A stretch of DNA of 64,000 nt from Vandiemenella viatica. Its lineage: Eukaryota > Arthropoda > Insecta > Orthoptera > Morabidae. Every line of letters starts with the position of its first letter. The first letter of the stretch is position 1. The DNA lies in assembly GCA_031002005.1 (NCBI GenBank), contig CM061920.1, positions 118,410,095 through 118,474,094 of the forward strand. Reading direction: 5' to 3'. Shown here in pieces: positions 1 through 11,109 of the stretch. A model generated the notes under the pieces. It was not told where the DNA came from. It ran no database searches and saw nothing but the letters and a program-made list of their open reading frames with translations. A program made the translations under genes and the position numbers.

Positions 1-321
1 AACCAAAACGCAACTAACAGTAAAGCAGTTGAAAACAATGATTCTAGAAGCCGAGCTGACTACCGAAGTTACTTTGCATTGTTGCGTACATAATGTTCTT
101 CACCGGCCGCCCCGCAGCTCGTATTTCACGATAATTGCCTCGCCACCTATTGCTCTGAAATCGTAAAAATATCTTGACACAGTGCCGAGACAGAAAAAGG
201 AAAAGTGTAGATAAAATATCACATTGTTGGCATAAAGGTTAAATTCTTTAGGGTTTACCATTTTGACAGATGGGAGAGTTTTAATACCACACTTTCAAGT
301 TCAGGCAGTAGTAAAACGGAA
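1..321. other. gene-free stretch
   Basis: Mixed-composition DNA with no open frame or repeat that I recognise. The last bases run into the hAT fragment that follows. Confidence 0.5.
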
Positions 322-636
322 CTAAAAAAGAGGACATTCCTTGATTTTTCTGAAAACCCGCCCGGACCATTTTTTACGGTCCAAAAAAGAGTACATGTCC
401 GGGTAAAAGAGGACATCTGGTAACCCTACCTTCACTGCTTTGACAACTTCAGGTAAATTATTCAATAGGGCAAGGTGTTTGGTCGACCATCTTGTCTGGC
501 TACTACCTTTTAAGTTGGTTTTTGTAAACTTTTTCATTATTTCCCACCGTGTAGTGGATCTAACGAAGAAGCAATAAAGTTTTTGTACAAGTCCAAATAG
601 ACTAACCAAAAAAAAATTAGATATCGTCTCGTCCAC
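322..636 (-). pseudogene. hAT-type (ZMYM1/DUF4371-like) transposase fragment
   Basis: A 104-codon open stretch on the minus strand reads like the middle of the ZMYM1-like hAT transposases common in insect genomes. It has the run LFGLVQKLYCFFVRSTTRWE followed about 15 residues later by QTRWSTKHLALLNNLPEVVK, matching the family pattern of an aromatic-rich helix, an ST-RWE motif and then a (D/Q)TRWS motif. Only about 100 of the usual 600-800 residues are present, with no catalytic acidic triad and no C-terminal dimerisation region, so it is a dead fragment. The flanking words about 'gaggaca' near 330 and 400 may be its terminal region. The family call is from remembered motif patterns. Confidence 0.55.
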
Positions 637-1310
637 CAGAAGATTGTAAGCGAGAATAAGCTAGTAATCCAAACTTTGTAAAAACAATTAATATTTCAAC
701 AACCATCAAAAAAACTGGTATTTTCAGGATATGGCTGCTTAACAGCCTATTCCCTAAACATGTTTTCGGAGAGCGACGTTTTATGAATGCTTTCATGTAG
801 GTTTATGTGTTGAGAAACAGCGGTATGTGCAAATAACAATTGATAGGTTTGGTTCATAATATATGCACAGAGGTAAGAAATAATGCCCATATAAGTTAAT
901 GATCCGTTTTTTGTTTTGTTTTATTTTTATTTTATTTTTCCTTTTAATGGTCCTCGGATTGACAAAGGATGAGAAACGCTGAGATATTTGATAACGATAT
1001 ATTCTTCCTTACCTGTTAATGTTTCGTATCCAGTAATAAATATTTAAACTCGTTCAGCACAAAAGTATATATTAAAACTAAACTGGGCTAATCACTCGAA
1101 CGCAGCTGCAAGAATGTGAACATCAGATGGCAAAATTTATAAATCCAAGAATATCGCGAGTTCCGTCTAACAATGACGGAATGAATTTGTTTTAAGGCCA
1201 CTCTGTCACAGAACAATGAATTTTCCTTCCTTTCAAGTTGCCGCCGCGGTCAGTGTATCACGGCGCTCTACTTAAAAAAAAAAAGGGTCGGCAGCGCATG
1301 AATATTTATA
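637..1310. other. gene-free stretch
   Basis: AT-rich DNA. No coding exon, RNA gene or clear repeat seen. Confidence 0.5.
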
Positions 1311-1402
1311 AAAAGATGTCACCAACACCTGATTTTGGCGCCCCCCTGAAGTTGTCGCCCGGGGCAAGAGCCCCGGTTTGACCCCCCCTAGATCCGGCAC
1401 TG
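1311..1402 (-). mobile_element. terminal fragment of a hAT-type MITE
   Basis: Read on the minus strand, this starts CAGTGCCGGATCTAGGGG, a typical hAT-type terminus (CAGxG followed by a GC-rich, G-run subterminal region), and continues into a CCGGGGC-rich segment. Only one end is found. The plus-strand side abuts a SINE fragment directly at about 1403, so the element is truncated or interrupted. Confidence 0.45.
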
Positions 1403-1540
1403 CTTGACTCCCCAGTTGGCCATCCACATTTCAGTCTTCTGTGGTTTGCTGAAGAAACTCCAGGAGACTGACAGGATGATTCCTTCAAAAGGTCATGGCC
1501 GAATTCGTTTCCGTTCCTCGCCCAGTCCTTTTCTGCCTCT
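1403..1540 (+). repeat. SINE tail fragment (family 1)
   Basis: This stretch matches the 3' half of the SINE seen in full near 6278 and 9466: the words CCTTCAAAAGG, CATGGCCGAATTC and a final CCGTTCC...CTCTAA block occur in the same order. The tRNA-derived head with A and B boxes is missing, so it is a 5'-truncated or eroded copy. Confidence 0.55.
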
Positions 1541-1653
1541 AATGATGTAGATGTTGATGAGGCACAAGGCCACATATAAGGGAAAAAATACTTCATTGGT
1601 ATGTACCTCATGTACACATTTTCTAAAATATTACTGTTGAAGGAACATGTATT

Positions 1654-1676
1654 GGTTTTCATTTGACTCTCCCTCG
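1654..1676. repeat. mariner terminal-repeat remnant
   Basis: The word GGTTTTCATTTGACTC, followed by TCCCTCG, matches the 3' terminal repeat of the mariner at 40559-41856 with one difference. The flanking dinucleotide is not TA and no second end is near, so it is a scrap. Confidence 0.4.
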
Positions 1677-1680
1677 CACT

Positions 1681-2339
1681 AATGAAGTAAAATAGATTGA
1701 AATGTTGGTAGTTGCAAGCAAGTTATTAAGCAAGAAATATCGCTCATTTGCTGCAAAAATGACATAACTAAAAAATTAACTGTTTTGAGAAACAATTTTA
1801 GGATGAACCATTTTCGTATACTATAACTGATACTATACATTTTCCCCTCATTTATATTGTATTCTTTTAATAATACATGCAGCTAACTTACTTCCTAGTG
1901 AATGCATAAAGTTATTACACAATAAACATTTGAATTGGTACTCTTTTAAAATTGGCATTTTTTTTAGTTATGTCACTGTTGCAGCAAATGGCATAGGAAT
2001 ATATTAATACAGTATTATGAAAACTTGCCAGTAATTTTTATGTTTGTTGCTTCAGATTCTATTGTTGGCAGCAAATGTGTGTTTAAAATGGCCACTGACT
2101 GTACTACCAAGACCATTGCATTCAATAACTTTCATGATACATTATGTTTAAGGTACATTTCTTTTGCTTTAAAATTCAATTTTTCCTGGAACAGTATGTC
2201 CTAGGGTACTTGTGTACCAAAATTCAGATCAAATGTGCAATTAATTCTTGGTATGCCCTTATTGGACCACATTGCCAAATAATCCCTATTAACACATAGA
2301 AATGATTATTGTATATTATTGTAATAGTACCCTAACCTG
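1681..2339. other. gene-free stretch
   Basis: AT-rich DNA with many stops in all frames. Nothing recognised. Confidence 0.5.
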
Positions 2340-2946
2340 TGAAAAAGTATAGAATTATATCCTTAAGCATAAACTTTGGTTAGGATTGGAGCTGTGATCA
2401 CAACGAAAAATATTATTTCCATATCAGTTAACTATAGGTATCACATTTTTAAATGCTCATATGGAATAACAGCAAAATTCTATCAGGTTTTAATATCTAT
2501 ATGAAACATAAATACATTTACACTAAATTAAAAATCTCAATTTACTTACACTTATGGAAGTGTTAATGTGTGATGTAGTGTTTTGATTAACATAGTCAGT
2601 TTATTTTAATTTACTAAGTTTCTGAAAACTGAAATAAATAACTGAAGTCAAAAATAAAACAGAATTCAATTAGTAGTGATCTTTTATGAGTACTTTTTGA
2701 AAGGAGTGCGTATCTCAAATACGGAGTGATCTGTGGCACACATTTTGTACCCTCTCAATATGATTATAATTTAGATTCACTTCCTCGGTACATATAATTC
2801 ATAAACTATTTTCATAGATTTTAGTTTGAGCCATAAGCTCTCAAAATTTGAAAAACACCATCCCAATTGCTTTGGTAGTTTTTGCATGATGCAATTTCAA
2901 ACTCTCAGACACATGCAGCTCACTTAGACATTTATAATAGTATAGA
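2340..2946 (-). mobile_element. Helitron-family fragment with intact 5' end
   Basis: The last 250 bases match the right end of the intron-2 Helitron (19943-22861). Shared words in the same order are GAAAGGAGTG, GGTAGTTTTTGCAT and TTTATAATAGTATAGA. Read on the minus strand the end is TCTATACTATTATAAA, a Helitron-type 5'-TC terminus, flanked by A on the outside as expected for insertion between A and T. The stretch near 2360-2440 (GAAAAATATTATTTCCAT) also matches interior words near 20660 and 20890. No CTAG-type 3' end was found, so the left limit is approximate and the copy is deleted or truncated. Confidence 0.6.
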
Positions 2947-3012
2947 TTTTGCATTAAAAAACTGGTCATTAAATTGGTGATTGTTTACTTCTGAGGTTGT
3001 ATTTTGGAGATA

Positions 3013-3326
3013 GTGTAGATCAGTGTTTCCCAACGTGGGGCCCACGCCCCATAGGGGGGCAATTTGGTTTTTTTTAGGGGGCAATTTAGAAATTGACTTG
3101 ATACGACTTTACCGCTTTCTCTTCGGTTTATTTAAATGCAATGCTAGATATAGGTACAAAATATAGCAAAAAAGCAAATTCTTAAAACAGTGCTGTAAAT
3201 AATTATTAGGTATAGTTTCGTTTGATGATAGCAAAATATTTTTTTAATTAAAAATTAGGTATGGGGGGCAATAAAATTTAAAAGTGGGACATGACCCAAA
3301 AAAGGTTGGGAAACACTGGTGTAGAT
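3013..3326. mobile_element. hAT MITE with perfect 8-bp target duplication
   Basis: The element proper is 3021-3318 (298 bp). It begins CAGTGTTTCCCAACGTGGGG and ends in the inverse, GGTTGGGAAACACTG, the classic hAT terminal inverted repeat. It is flanked on both sides by GTGTAGAT (3013-3020 and 3319-3326), a perfect 8-bp target-site duplication. The interior has no open frame, so it is non-autonomous. Confidence 0.9.
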
Positions 3327-6042
3327 ATTATGGTGGTTGAATCACCTGTTACAGTAATGACATTCCATTTCTTTTCCGAAGTTTAGTTTGTTTTAGAAGC
3401 TCAGACAAAGGGCAAAGAAGCTGCATGGCAATATGCAGAAAACTGCATGATTAAATTACAGATTTTAGCAAAAGTTGTAGAATTTACTGCTTATCTTAAA
3501 ACACAAATAGTGTATTAAAATCTGTGATTGCATTAACAGTTAGCATATCTTGAGATGACAATATCATTAAATAATTCTGACAACAGTTTATTCACTGATA
3601 TGTGGTTCTTTGTTGACGAGCATTTTCTTACACGGTCCCCCAGTGTATATTTAAGTAGTGACCATGTCTTGTTGCTAATACCTCAACACTCTGTGATCCA
3701 TCTGGATATCATTCCTTGGTGACAGTAAAGACATCAATCTTGCTTAGTGTTGTAACTCACTTACTGCTCAATGTTTTCTGATGGAGGTGAGTGGTCTTCT
3801 TAAGTGCTATTCTGTAATCATTGATTGTTGTACAAAATAATGTGAGAACTAGAGCCACATGCTATTTACTTGTTGATGTGTCTTCACTATTATGCTTCTA
3901 GTCTTCTATCAGAATAAAGTTCTAAAACTGCCCATTAAAAATAATTTTTCCATTAAAAAAATAAAAATAAAATTTATTTCCTATATTGTCAGCAAAAGAC
4001 TTGGATGAATCTTGGCTAGTGACAAGAAATACCAGAGAGATAAGATTGTAAAAGTTTGTTCCTACTTGAAGTGTTTGCATGGTAAATTCATGTCTGTTAC
4101 ACTGTTATAAATCCTTTAGGTGTAAATCTGATTTGCACTGGGGAAGTTACCTGTGACTGTCAAAAAGTTTACTGCAAGGTACCATACAAACAGTCTCCCT
4201 GTGCACTTGTGTTTTTCACACATTACCATCGAGTATTGATGAAATAATGGATCCTCCAGATACACCTTGCAAAGGTATCCCCAAAAGAATGTCGTAGGGT
4301 AAAGATTATTTTATGCTAATTTGGGTGCAAAAAGCAATATCCTGAAAACTGTTTTTATTGACTTACCTGAGAAAAGTCATGGGATATCTCTCTAATGAAT
4401 TGTGACTTCAGTGTGGCATGGAAATATCCAGGAGGAAACTGCAGCATCCTATAACTGTGTGGGTCTGGTTGGCTTTGGATCTAGTCCACAAACAATTCTG
4501 TTGAACATATATCCTTAATATGGTCCAACAGGTTCTCATATCCAGCACTCTAGATTATAGTCCAAAATACTCCTCAAACCAATCACACACTGTCTGGTGT
4601 CATCCTGAAATTTCCCACCATTATCAGGATATGTTAAGAACACAAAGGGCTGCACATGGCCAGCTGACCATAGTGATGTCTTGTCAAAGAACTCAAACGC
4701 TTCTAACCGCATAGGAGAAAGACAGAAGAGCATGTAGAGAAGCCAAATGAAAACCTTCCCAAGGGCAGAAAACTGACGATGATGTCAAAGAACTATTTAG
4801 TTTGGTGACCATTATGGAACTGCCACCAGCTTGTACAAACCCTTGGTGACAAGACAGATCATAGTCTTACAGACTTTGTGGTGCACCCAAATCTAACCAT
4901 CAACTCATAGCAAGTGGAAACGTAAATAATGGCACCAAGCTACTTGGAGTCATCCAATGCATGTTTTTGCTATCCCAGGCAAGTGGTTGATGCTATGCTG
5001 TGAGTAAAGGCAACTGAGTAGTGTCTTCTATTATTAAATCCCATTGGTGTCAAATGTGTCTGTTCTGACAGAAATACATGTTTAGTGCATCACTCATTGA
5101 GTGGGACTGTCAGTTAACACAGTCTCATTCATGTGTTGGCTTGGACGCATCTGCTAATCTATCACAGGTCTCGATAACTCGGCAGATGTGGGCAGCAAAT
5201 AAGCTGTCCTGTCTGTAAAATAATACCATCTATGTCATCTCGACACTATGCAGCATTGATTCAAATCTGCAAGTCACCTGAAATGCTTACAGATCATCGG
5301 GTATTTTTAAAGAAGCAGTCAGTCTTTACGGTTGGTGGCTGAATTCAACACTAACATCAGATAACTTCAGTTTCCCAAAACTCAAAAGAAAAGAAAATTG
5401 AAAGTGTTTCCAAAGAGCTACTGAAATAATCCAAACAAATCTTTCATAATAATCTGGGATTCATATATTCAAAACTACCATTTCTTTTTCAATTTAGCTC
5501 ATCGAACAATATTTAAATTGAAATAAGATTATCAGAAAATTACACCGATAGGTACTCAAATATAAAACAAATTACTCCACCATAATTTTTTTTCTTTAAG
5601 ATGCTTTCTCAATTATAAGATTCATAAAATATTCTCTGTATATTAACTAAGCACTCCTAAAATGTTCCTTATATGTATTCACATTTATTTCAATCCTTCT
5701 ATAGGTCTCCCAGAAATAATTTCAAATGGTTGCACAATACTCATATTTAATACTTTAGCGTCACCCTCTATATCTAATGTTTCACACAAAATAACTCCTC
5801 TGACTATCTTCACTTAACTGAAAAACTAATATCACTTTCTTTAGTGATAATAAACAATGCAAAACTGTTATTTTCAAATATCACACAATCAGTCCATTTT
5901 TTGCCTAACTTCTCTACACAAATCTATCTCTCTAGACAATATACTAAGCCCTCACTAAATTTCCTGAAATACTTACAGCACCAAATAATCACTCAGGCAA
6001 TCTTCTTTTACTGCCCATCAACTGTCGAACTGATTTCAGCTA

Positions 6043-6043
<1 letters not shown>
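3327..6043. other. gene-free stretch
   Basis: About 2.7 kb without a convincing coding exon. Short open frames near 4520-4730 on both strands are not recognisable. The part from about 4200 to 5300 is less AT-rich than its surroundings and could be an old eroded element, but I cannot name it. Confidence 0.4.

Positions 6044-6094
<51 letters not shown>
6044..6094 (+). repeat. poly(A) tract of 51 A
   Basis: An uninterrupted run of 51 A. It could be the tail of a retroposed sequence ending at about 6043, but I see no recognisable retroelement just upstream and no target duplication. Confidence 0.8.
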
Positions 6095-6096
<2 letters not shown>

Positions 6097-6277
6097 CACT
6101 TCAGTAAAAACTGCAGGCCCATTTACTGCTCAACTCTCATGATTGTTACTCTGCGATGAAAAAACATCCATCTTGCCTGATCTATCCTACTTATAGGCTT
6201 CCCCAAATTCTGAGTATGGTGCAATCCAGCTAATGTATCCACAAAGTGCTGTTCTTCCACTAAGCATTGATGGGACT

Positions 6278-6522
6278 GAGCATGGTGGTGTAACGGTTAG
6301 CGTTCTAGCCTTGCATTTGGGAGGACGGCTGTTCGAATCCCGGTCCAGGCATCCAGATTTGGGTTTTCCATGGTTTCCCTAAATCACTCCAGGTGAATGC
6401 CGGGATGCTTCCTTCAAAAGGCCATGGCCGAATTCCTTCCCATTCCTTGCCCCCCCCCATCCTTTCCCGTCTCTAAAGAACTCGCTGTTAAGAGACGTTA
6501 AGCAGTTAACAAATAAAAATAG
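6278..6522 (+). repeat. tRNA-derived SINE (family 1), full-length copy
   Basis: The head carries a polymerase III A-box-like sequence (GGTGTAACGGTTAGCG, about 6287-6302) and a B box GTTCGAATCC (6331-6340), the arrangement of a tRNA-derived SINE. The body follows: GGTTTTCCATGGTTTCCC, AATGCCGGGATG, CTTCAAAAGGCCATGG, then a C-rich segment and CTCGCTGTTAAGAGACGTTAAGCAG, ending in an A-rich tail. A second copy lies at 9466-9697 and truncated copies at 1403, 58500 and perhaps 23168. The body resembles SINEs I associate with polyneopteran insects; that link is memory-based. Confidence 0.8.
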
Positions 6523-6529
6523 AACAATA

Positions 6530-6900
6530 AACAGCAGTTGTCCCAATATACTAACCTGTGACATTCCCATTTTCACTTCCATCTCTTTTGTTACTGAATT
6601 TTCCACCCGAACTCCTAGCTTTCTACTTTTCAAGAATTCCTGCAACCAGCAAATCACTTTTCCATCCTCTCAAATAGTTTTTATCTGATATACCACCTAT
6701 CAAATGCTTTCAAGAGTTCCTATGCTAATCTATCAGCTTGGCCTCCCTTGTCCATTTCATCTGCAATATCTTGCAGACAGTCCACTAGCTGAGATTCACA
6801 GAAGTGCCCTTTCCTGTTTTGCAGACAATTTCCTTCCCTCACATATGTTCCTGATATGGTTGCTTACCAATCTTTAAGATGAACCATTTAAAGAGAGATA
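6530..6900 (-). pseudogene. LINE reverse transcriptase fragment
   Basis: On the minus strand the frame encodes a decayed non-LTR RT palm. KAFDRWYIR.KLFE is the remnant of the A(F/Y)D catalytic block, followed by CWLQEFLKSRKLGVRVENS and VSILGQLLFIVLF, the degenerate counterpart of the P-Q-G-S-x-L-G-P-L-L-F motif. Frameshifts and stops break it. There is no YADD motif, endonuclease or 3' end here, so only about 120 codons of a roughly 1000-codon ORF2 survive. Its end abuts the SINE at 6278-6522. Confidence 0.6.
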
Positions 6901-6934
6901 CCTAATGATATCTAATGATGCATTCCAATTTCTG

Positions 6935-6942
<8 letters not shown>

Positions 6943-6993
<51 letters not shown>
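6943..6993 (+). repeat. (TG)n microsatellite
   Basis: About 25 TG dinucleotides, preceded by a short (TA)n run. Confidence 0.95.
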
Positions 6994-6996
<3 letters not shown>

Positions 6997-7788
6997 GTAA
7001 ATCTAAGCTTACTTGATATGTCCAATCGTCTTCAAAAAAATATTGGAAAGGCCTAGTGTAATGGGCTATCCTCCTAACAGCTAGTAACTTTTCTGGTTTT
7101 ATATATATGATTGGATATTTTACAGCTAGTTTTACTTTTTGTCTTAGGCTTTCTTGTCCTCTGTTTAAACTTAAATTGGCTCTTTTATCGTCCGAACTGG
7201 ACTTTTTATTTCTTGCTCCATTGCCATTGTTCTCAGTGTAGTTACTTTAGTATCAGCATCGGTGAGCTACACATAAACTTAAATTTGCGAGTAGTCTGCA
7301 GCATGATCGAAGTGAGTGTTGTCTGCCTAAATTGAATGGAATTCCTTTCACAAATGTAAATACTAAATATGTATGGAAGGAGACTTTGCCGACATATAAC
7401 TGCAATGCAGTTTTCATTGCACTAAATATGTAGTATATTAGATTTCTAATTTAGTTGTATTAACTTCCTAACAACTTTTGGGTGCTAATTAATTTTACAG
7501 GTGATACAATGAATAAAAATCATGATGTACATATATATATTGTAGAGTGCTGATTTTTATCAGTGGTTAATTTTGAAGTTAACCCAGTCTCTGTTTATCA
7601 TAATAGGAACATTAAATTCAATCTTCATATGTGGATTCAAAATTGCCCAAGGAATATTTTCATTGACATTACAGTGTTAAGAATTATAATTAGAGAATTT
7701 ATTAATTCTTAAGCTATTCTTAATAATCATTGACTTAGCTCTGTCTATCAACAAATGTAAATTACTATCATTCATCATTGCCCAACAG
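6994..7788. other. probable intron upstream of the transporter exon
   Basis: No coding exon recognised. A 74-codon frame at 7111-7335 is hydrophobic, but it matches no ZIP transmembrane motif that I know and I do not accept it. The stretch ends in CCCAACAG (7781-7788), a usable splice acceptor. Missing N-terminal transporter exons are probably outside the window. Confidence 0.5.
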
Positions 7789-8195
7789 GAATGACTAACT
7801 ACACCAAGTTTGCCCCAATTGCAGAGCAAAGAAACCACCATCACAGCCACCCAGACATTAACAAGGGCCTCCTGGTGCTGGCTGGCCTGCTGGTGTTCAT
7901 CGTGCTTGAAAAGATGTTCACCTTTGTACCAGAGGATGGTGACGAGGAGGGAAAGGCCAAAAAGAAGAAGGCTGAGATGAAGACTGCTCGCCGTGTAGCA
8001 TGCAGTGCTGAAGTCTGTATGCTTGAGAAGCGGCTCCGCAACCGACTGTCTAGGGGAACTAAGAAAAACAACAATGTTGATGATGATGTAGTCTTTACCT
8101 GTGCCAACATCTCCAGTGGTGTCTGCAAGCAGATTGAAGACATTGGAAATATGCTGTGTGCAGAACCCAAGAAACCTGAGGAGGCTGTCATTCAT
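7789..8195 (+). CDS. Zip99C: ZIP13-type zinc transporter, internal exon (cytosolic loop)
   Basis: This internal coding exon lies between an acceptor (CCCAACAG ending at 7788) and a donor (CAT|GTGAGT at 8196). Counting from the ATG at 7791, it encodes 135 residues and ends in phase 0. It opens with a His cluster (HHHSHPD, residues 16-22), then a hydrophobic segment GLLVLAGLLVFIVLEKMF (about 25-43) that matches the transmembrane helix before the long loop of ZIP13 and ends in the family's LEKMF. The loop is rich in Lys/Arg and Asp/Glu and has several Cys. ZIP13 (SLC39A13; fly Zip99C) sits in early secretory membranes, and the fly protein has been tied to iron as well as zinc handling. The ATG at 7791 is not the true start: three N-terminal helices are missing and the exon has its own acceptor. 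Confidence 0.85.
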
Positions 8196-8960
8196 GTGAG
8201 TTATTTCCTCGATTAATTGTCTCCATATGCTATGCTGTTAACTGCCTCGTCATTGTTTTGTTACGTCTGAGAGTCACGTCGGCTTTCATCCGTCTCCCCC
8301 TCGAATTATCTTTTCCATGTTAGTCATTTTAACTTCATCTTTCTTTTGTAACAAAGAAAAGTTCTTGAAAATAATTGTGTTTTTGGTGGGTACTGTGTGT
8401 AGTTCTTATTGGAAGGTGTGTAGTTCTCTTTGGAGAAGATCCTTTTAACTGGATTGATCGTTCACCAGCAATGAATGAGGAATTAGCCTAATTATGATGC
8501 ACGGCAATTCTCACTATCTTGTCCTGTGGTTCAAACGTGGCCTATTACCTTTTTTCAATCTGGCATGTAGGTTAATATTGCATATGGGAGTATATACTTA
8601 TGTGAAAATATATTTTCTAAACTATGTAATCTCCCAACACAGATCATTATGACCATTTATGAGTATTGCTAATGATAGGAATTAATAACTTCCAGTGTGA
8701 TGAAATCTTGTCTCTGAAGAAACAATTTCAGTCTTTACATTAATACAAATCTTCAACATTCTATATTTAGTTTATTAATAATATTTAAGTATGTATAAAT
8801 ATTATATGTGTAAAAATGTCAATACCTAATAAAAATATAACTTTTTGTTTTTGATTTATGAGTAGAAATACCTATTAAAATATACCTATTTGAGTTTGCA
8901 TTCTGACTTGCCAAACCCGATTCCCCCCCCCCCCCCCTCCTTTTGCGAACTTAGCCTGTC

Positions 8961-8995
<35 letters not shown>

Positions 8996-9465
8996 CCAAC
9001 CCCTGATCTTGCTCTACAAGTTGTGATGGATCTTTTTTGTCTTGATGTAATTCTGATACCTATTGACTTGTGTTGCTTCTTCTGCACTTGGCTGGGCTAT
9101 CATAAATTCTTGCAATCTAAGTGGTCAATCTAGATACAAATTACAAGATGCTTGTATTGAAATGAAACAGTAGTTGCAATACACACATGAAAAGGGAAAA
9201 GATAACTAGTTGACTGACTGAAATATATGATCATGGCCGAAATGGGGTAGTGGGTATTGCTCACTGCTTCATCTCAGTATCAAGTGAGAGATAAAGACGA
9301 TGAGCTTAACAACACAGTAACCATTGTTCAAGCATCATGTGCCAAGGATGCTCAAGTAAAATACCGATCTGTTACTGGTATGCACGACTTGTTCACATTA
9401 AAACGTTCCATTTCCTCTTTGCACTTTAAGCCACATGTTAGGGACCAAACTGAAATGTCGCAGTG
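8196..9465. other. intron 1, first part: no gene
   Basis: Intronic DNA of the transporter. It has a 16-base C run near 8923-8938 and an A run of about 28 near 8964-8991. Just after the A run, GGCAACCCCTG reads on the minus strand as CAGGGGTTGCC and could be a decayed hAT-type terminus. No other feature is supported. Confidence 0.5.
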
Positions 9466-9697
9466 ACGGAGCGTGGCGGTGTAACGGCTAGCGTTCTGGC
9501 CTCGCATTCAGGAGGATGACAGTTCGAGTCCCCATCCGGGCATCAAGATTTGGGTTTTCCATGGTTTCCCAAATCACTTCAGGCAAATGACGGGATGCTT
9601 CCTTCAAAAGGCCATGGTCGAATTCCTTCCCATTCCTTGCCCCCATTCTTTCCCATCTCTAAAGGCCTCGCTGTTAGAGAGATGTTAAGCAGATAAA
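9466..9697 (+). repeat. tRNA-derived SINE (family 1), second full copy
   Basis: Same architecture as the copy at 6278: GGTGTAACGGCTAGCG A box, GTTCGAGTCC B box (9522-9531), then the TTCCATGGTTTCCCAAATCA, CTTCAAAAGGCCATGG and CTCGCTGTTAGAGAGATGTT blocks. A short A-rich tail ends it. The two copies differ at scattered positions, so they are independent insertions of one family. Confidence 0.8.
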
Positions 9698-9804
9698 AGA
9701 GTTTAAGTGGAAGGATGCACAGGATTTGTGATCTGGGGAACACAGAATATTTAACACAAAAGCTGTCAATGGAGTTACTGGTATAAGATTTGTAATGGAC
9801 AATA

Positions 9805-9985
9805 AGAGCAGTCTGGTGGCTCAGTGATTAAAGCATCTGACTGGAGATCAAAAGGTCCCCAGTTTGAATCCCTGTTTTGGTGGGAATTTTCATTGGCCCT
9901 CAACCCATCCTTCACCTCTGACACAGCTTGCTTTGTAAAGTGAAGTATGCCAAAATGCTTCCATGGTCCGGATTCCATGTTAAAT
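9805..9985 (+). repeat. tRNA-derived SINE (family 2)
   Basis: A different head with an A box in TGGCTCAGTGATTAAAG and a B box AGTTTGAATCC (9861-9871, one change from the GGTTCGAATCC consensus). A GGGAATTTTCATTGGCCCTC block then leads into a unique tail. It lies about 100 bp from the family-1 copy in the same orientation. The region up to 10040 may belong to the same insertion. Confidence 0.65.
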
Positions 9986-10149
9986 TGTAGGTCCCCTATA
10001 CCTGATAGAATTACGGGTTAGGCTAGGCAGGTACGATAGGGGCAGATTGCGCAGCCAATAATAAACACTGTCACCAGGTCATTACAACCACACAAGATTA
10101 CCTTTAATGAACAAGAGAACAGGGAATCACGTGTGTTATTATGAGCAGT

Positions 10150-11109
10150 TTAGTGACAGGATTATTCTGATGAGGATAAAAACTAAGCTATGTTAGTACA
10201 AGTGTATATGCCCATGTCTCAGGAAGATGATGAAGAAATAGAGAAAATAAATGAACAAATTAAAGAATTAATCCAATATATAAAGGAAGAGGAAAATCAA
10301 ATAATTATGGGTGATTGGAATGCAGTAGTGGGAGATGGAAAAGAGGGGAATACTGTGGAAATTTGTGGTCTAGATGAAAGAAATTAGTGAGGAAGCAGGG
10401 TGTTAGAATTTTGTGAAAAATATAACCTGTTAGTAGAGAACACCCTATTTAAGATTTGTGCAAGATGGAAATACACCTGTAAAAGTCCAGGGACAAAGGT
10501 AGATATCAACTAAATTATATCATAGTCAAACATAGATTCTAGAATCAAGTTACAGACTATAAAACGTACCCAGGGGATGACATTGACCACAATCTGATAG
10601 TTATGAAGTGCAGGCTGAAATTTAAAAAAAAAAAAAAAAAAATTAAAGAAGCAACACCAGCAGAACAGACCAGACGTGGACAATTTGAGACAATCTAACA
10701 TGAGAGAAAAATATCCAAGGATGGTAGACATGTGTTTAAGAAACAGCCGTGAATAGGGTTCAGCTAACAGCGAATGCAATGAAAAGAGAAATAATCAAAG
10801 CTGATAAAGAAACATTAAGCTTTAGGAAGCAAGCCACCCAAAAAACCTTGGATCACAGAAGAAATTTTGGAGTTGATGGATCAGAGGAAAGGCACAAAAA
10901 TGTTCAGGCTGAAGCAGGAAGAGAGCAGTGTGGACATTTTAGAAATCACATAAACAGGAAATAATAGTGGCTGCTAGAAAAGTACAAGGAAGTAGAAAAG
11001 GAAATAGTTGTGAGCAAAGAATATGTGGCCTATATGAAGATCAAACAAAATTTTGGAGAAATGAACAAAAGATGTATAAACATTAAAGCTGCTGATGGGA
11101 AGCCTCTTA
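10150..11109 (+). pseudogene. LINE, 5' part: AP-type endonuclease (remnant)
   Basis: The frame from about 10190 encodes LVQVYMPMSQEDDEEI and then IIMGDWNAVVGDG, the GD-W-N block of apurinic-type endonucleases of non-LTR retrotransposons, in the version often annotated in insects as 'craniofacial development protein 2-like'. After a stop near 10387, other frames give ENTLFKICARWKYTCKSPG and a GDDIDHNLIVMK block corresponding to the family's DSDHNL motif. The linker to RT follows, with stops and an 18-A expansion near 10623. The element is interrupted at 11110 by a solo LTR and resumes at 12211. Confidence 0.75.

Noticed and set aside
4520..4733. Overlapping short frames on both strands
   Set aside because: No recognisable motif, no splice or start context, shadow frames of each other.
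5844..6107. 87-codon frame ending in poly-Lys
   Set aside because: The Lys run is translation of a 51-base poly(A) tract; the rest has no motif.
6287..6345. Functional tRNA gene
   Set aside because: A and B boxes are present, but the sequence does not close into a full clover leaf with a 3' acceptor stem and continues into the SINE body; a diverged copy lies at 9466.
7111..7335. Hydrophobic 74-codon frame just upstream of the transporter exon, possible missing transmembrane exon
   Set aside because: No ZIP motif (no LLGNVFLHLLP-type block), no good splice-site pair in the right phase, and a composition expected of T-rich DNA.
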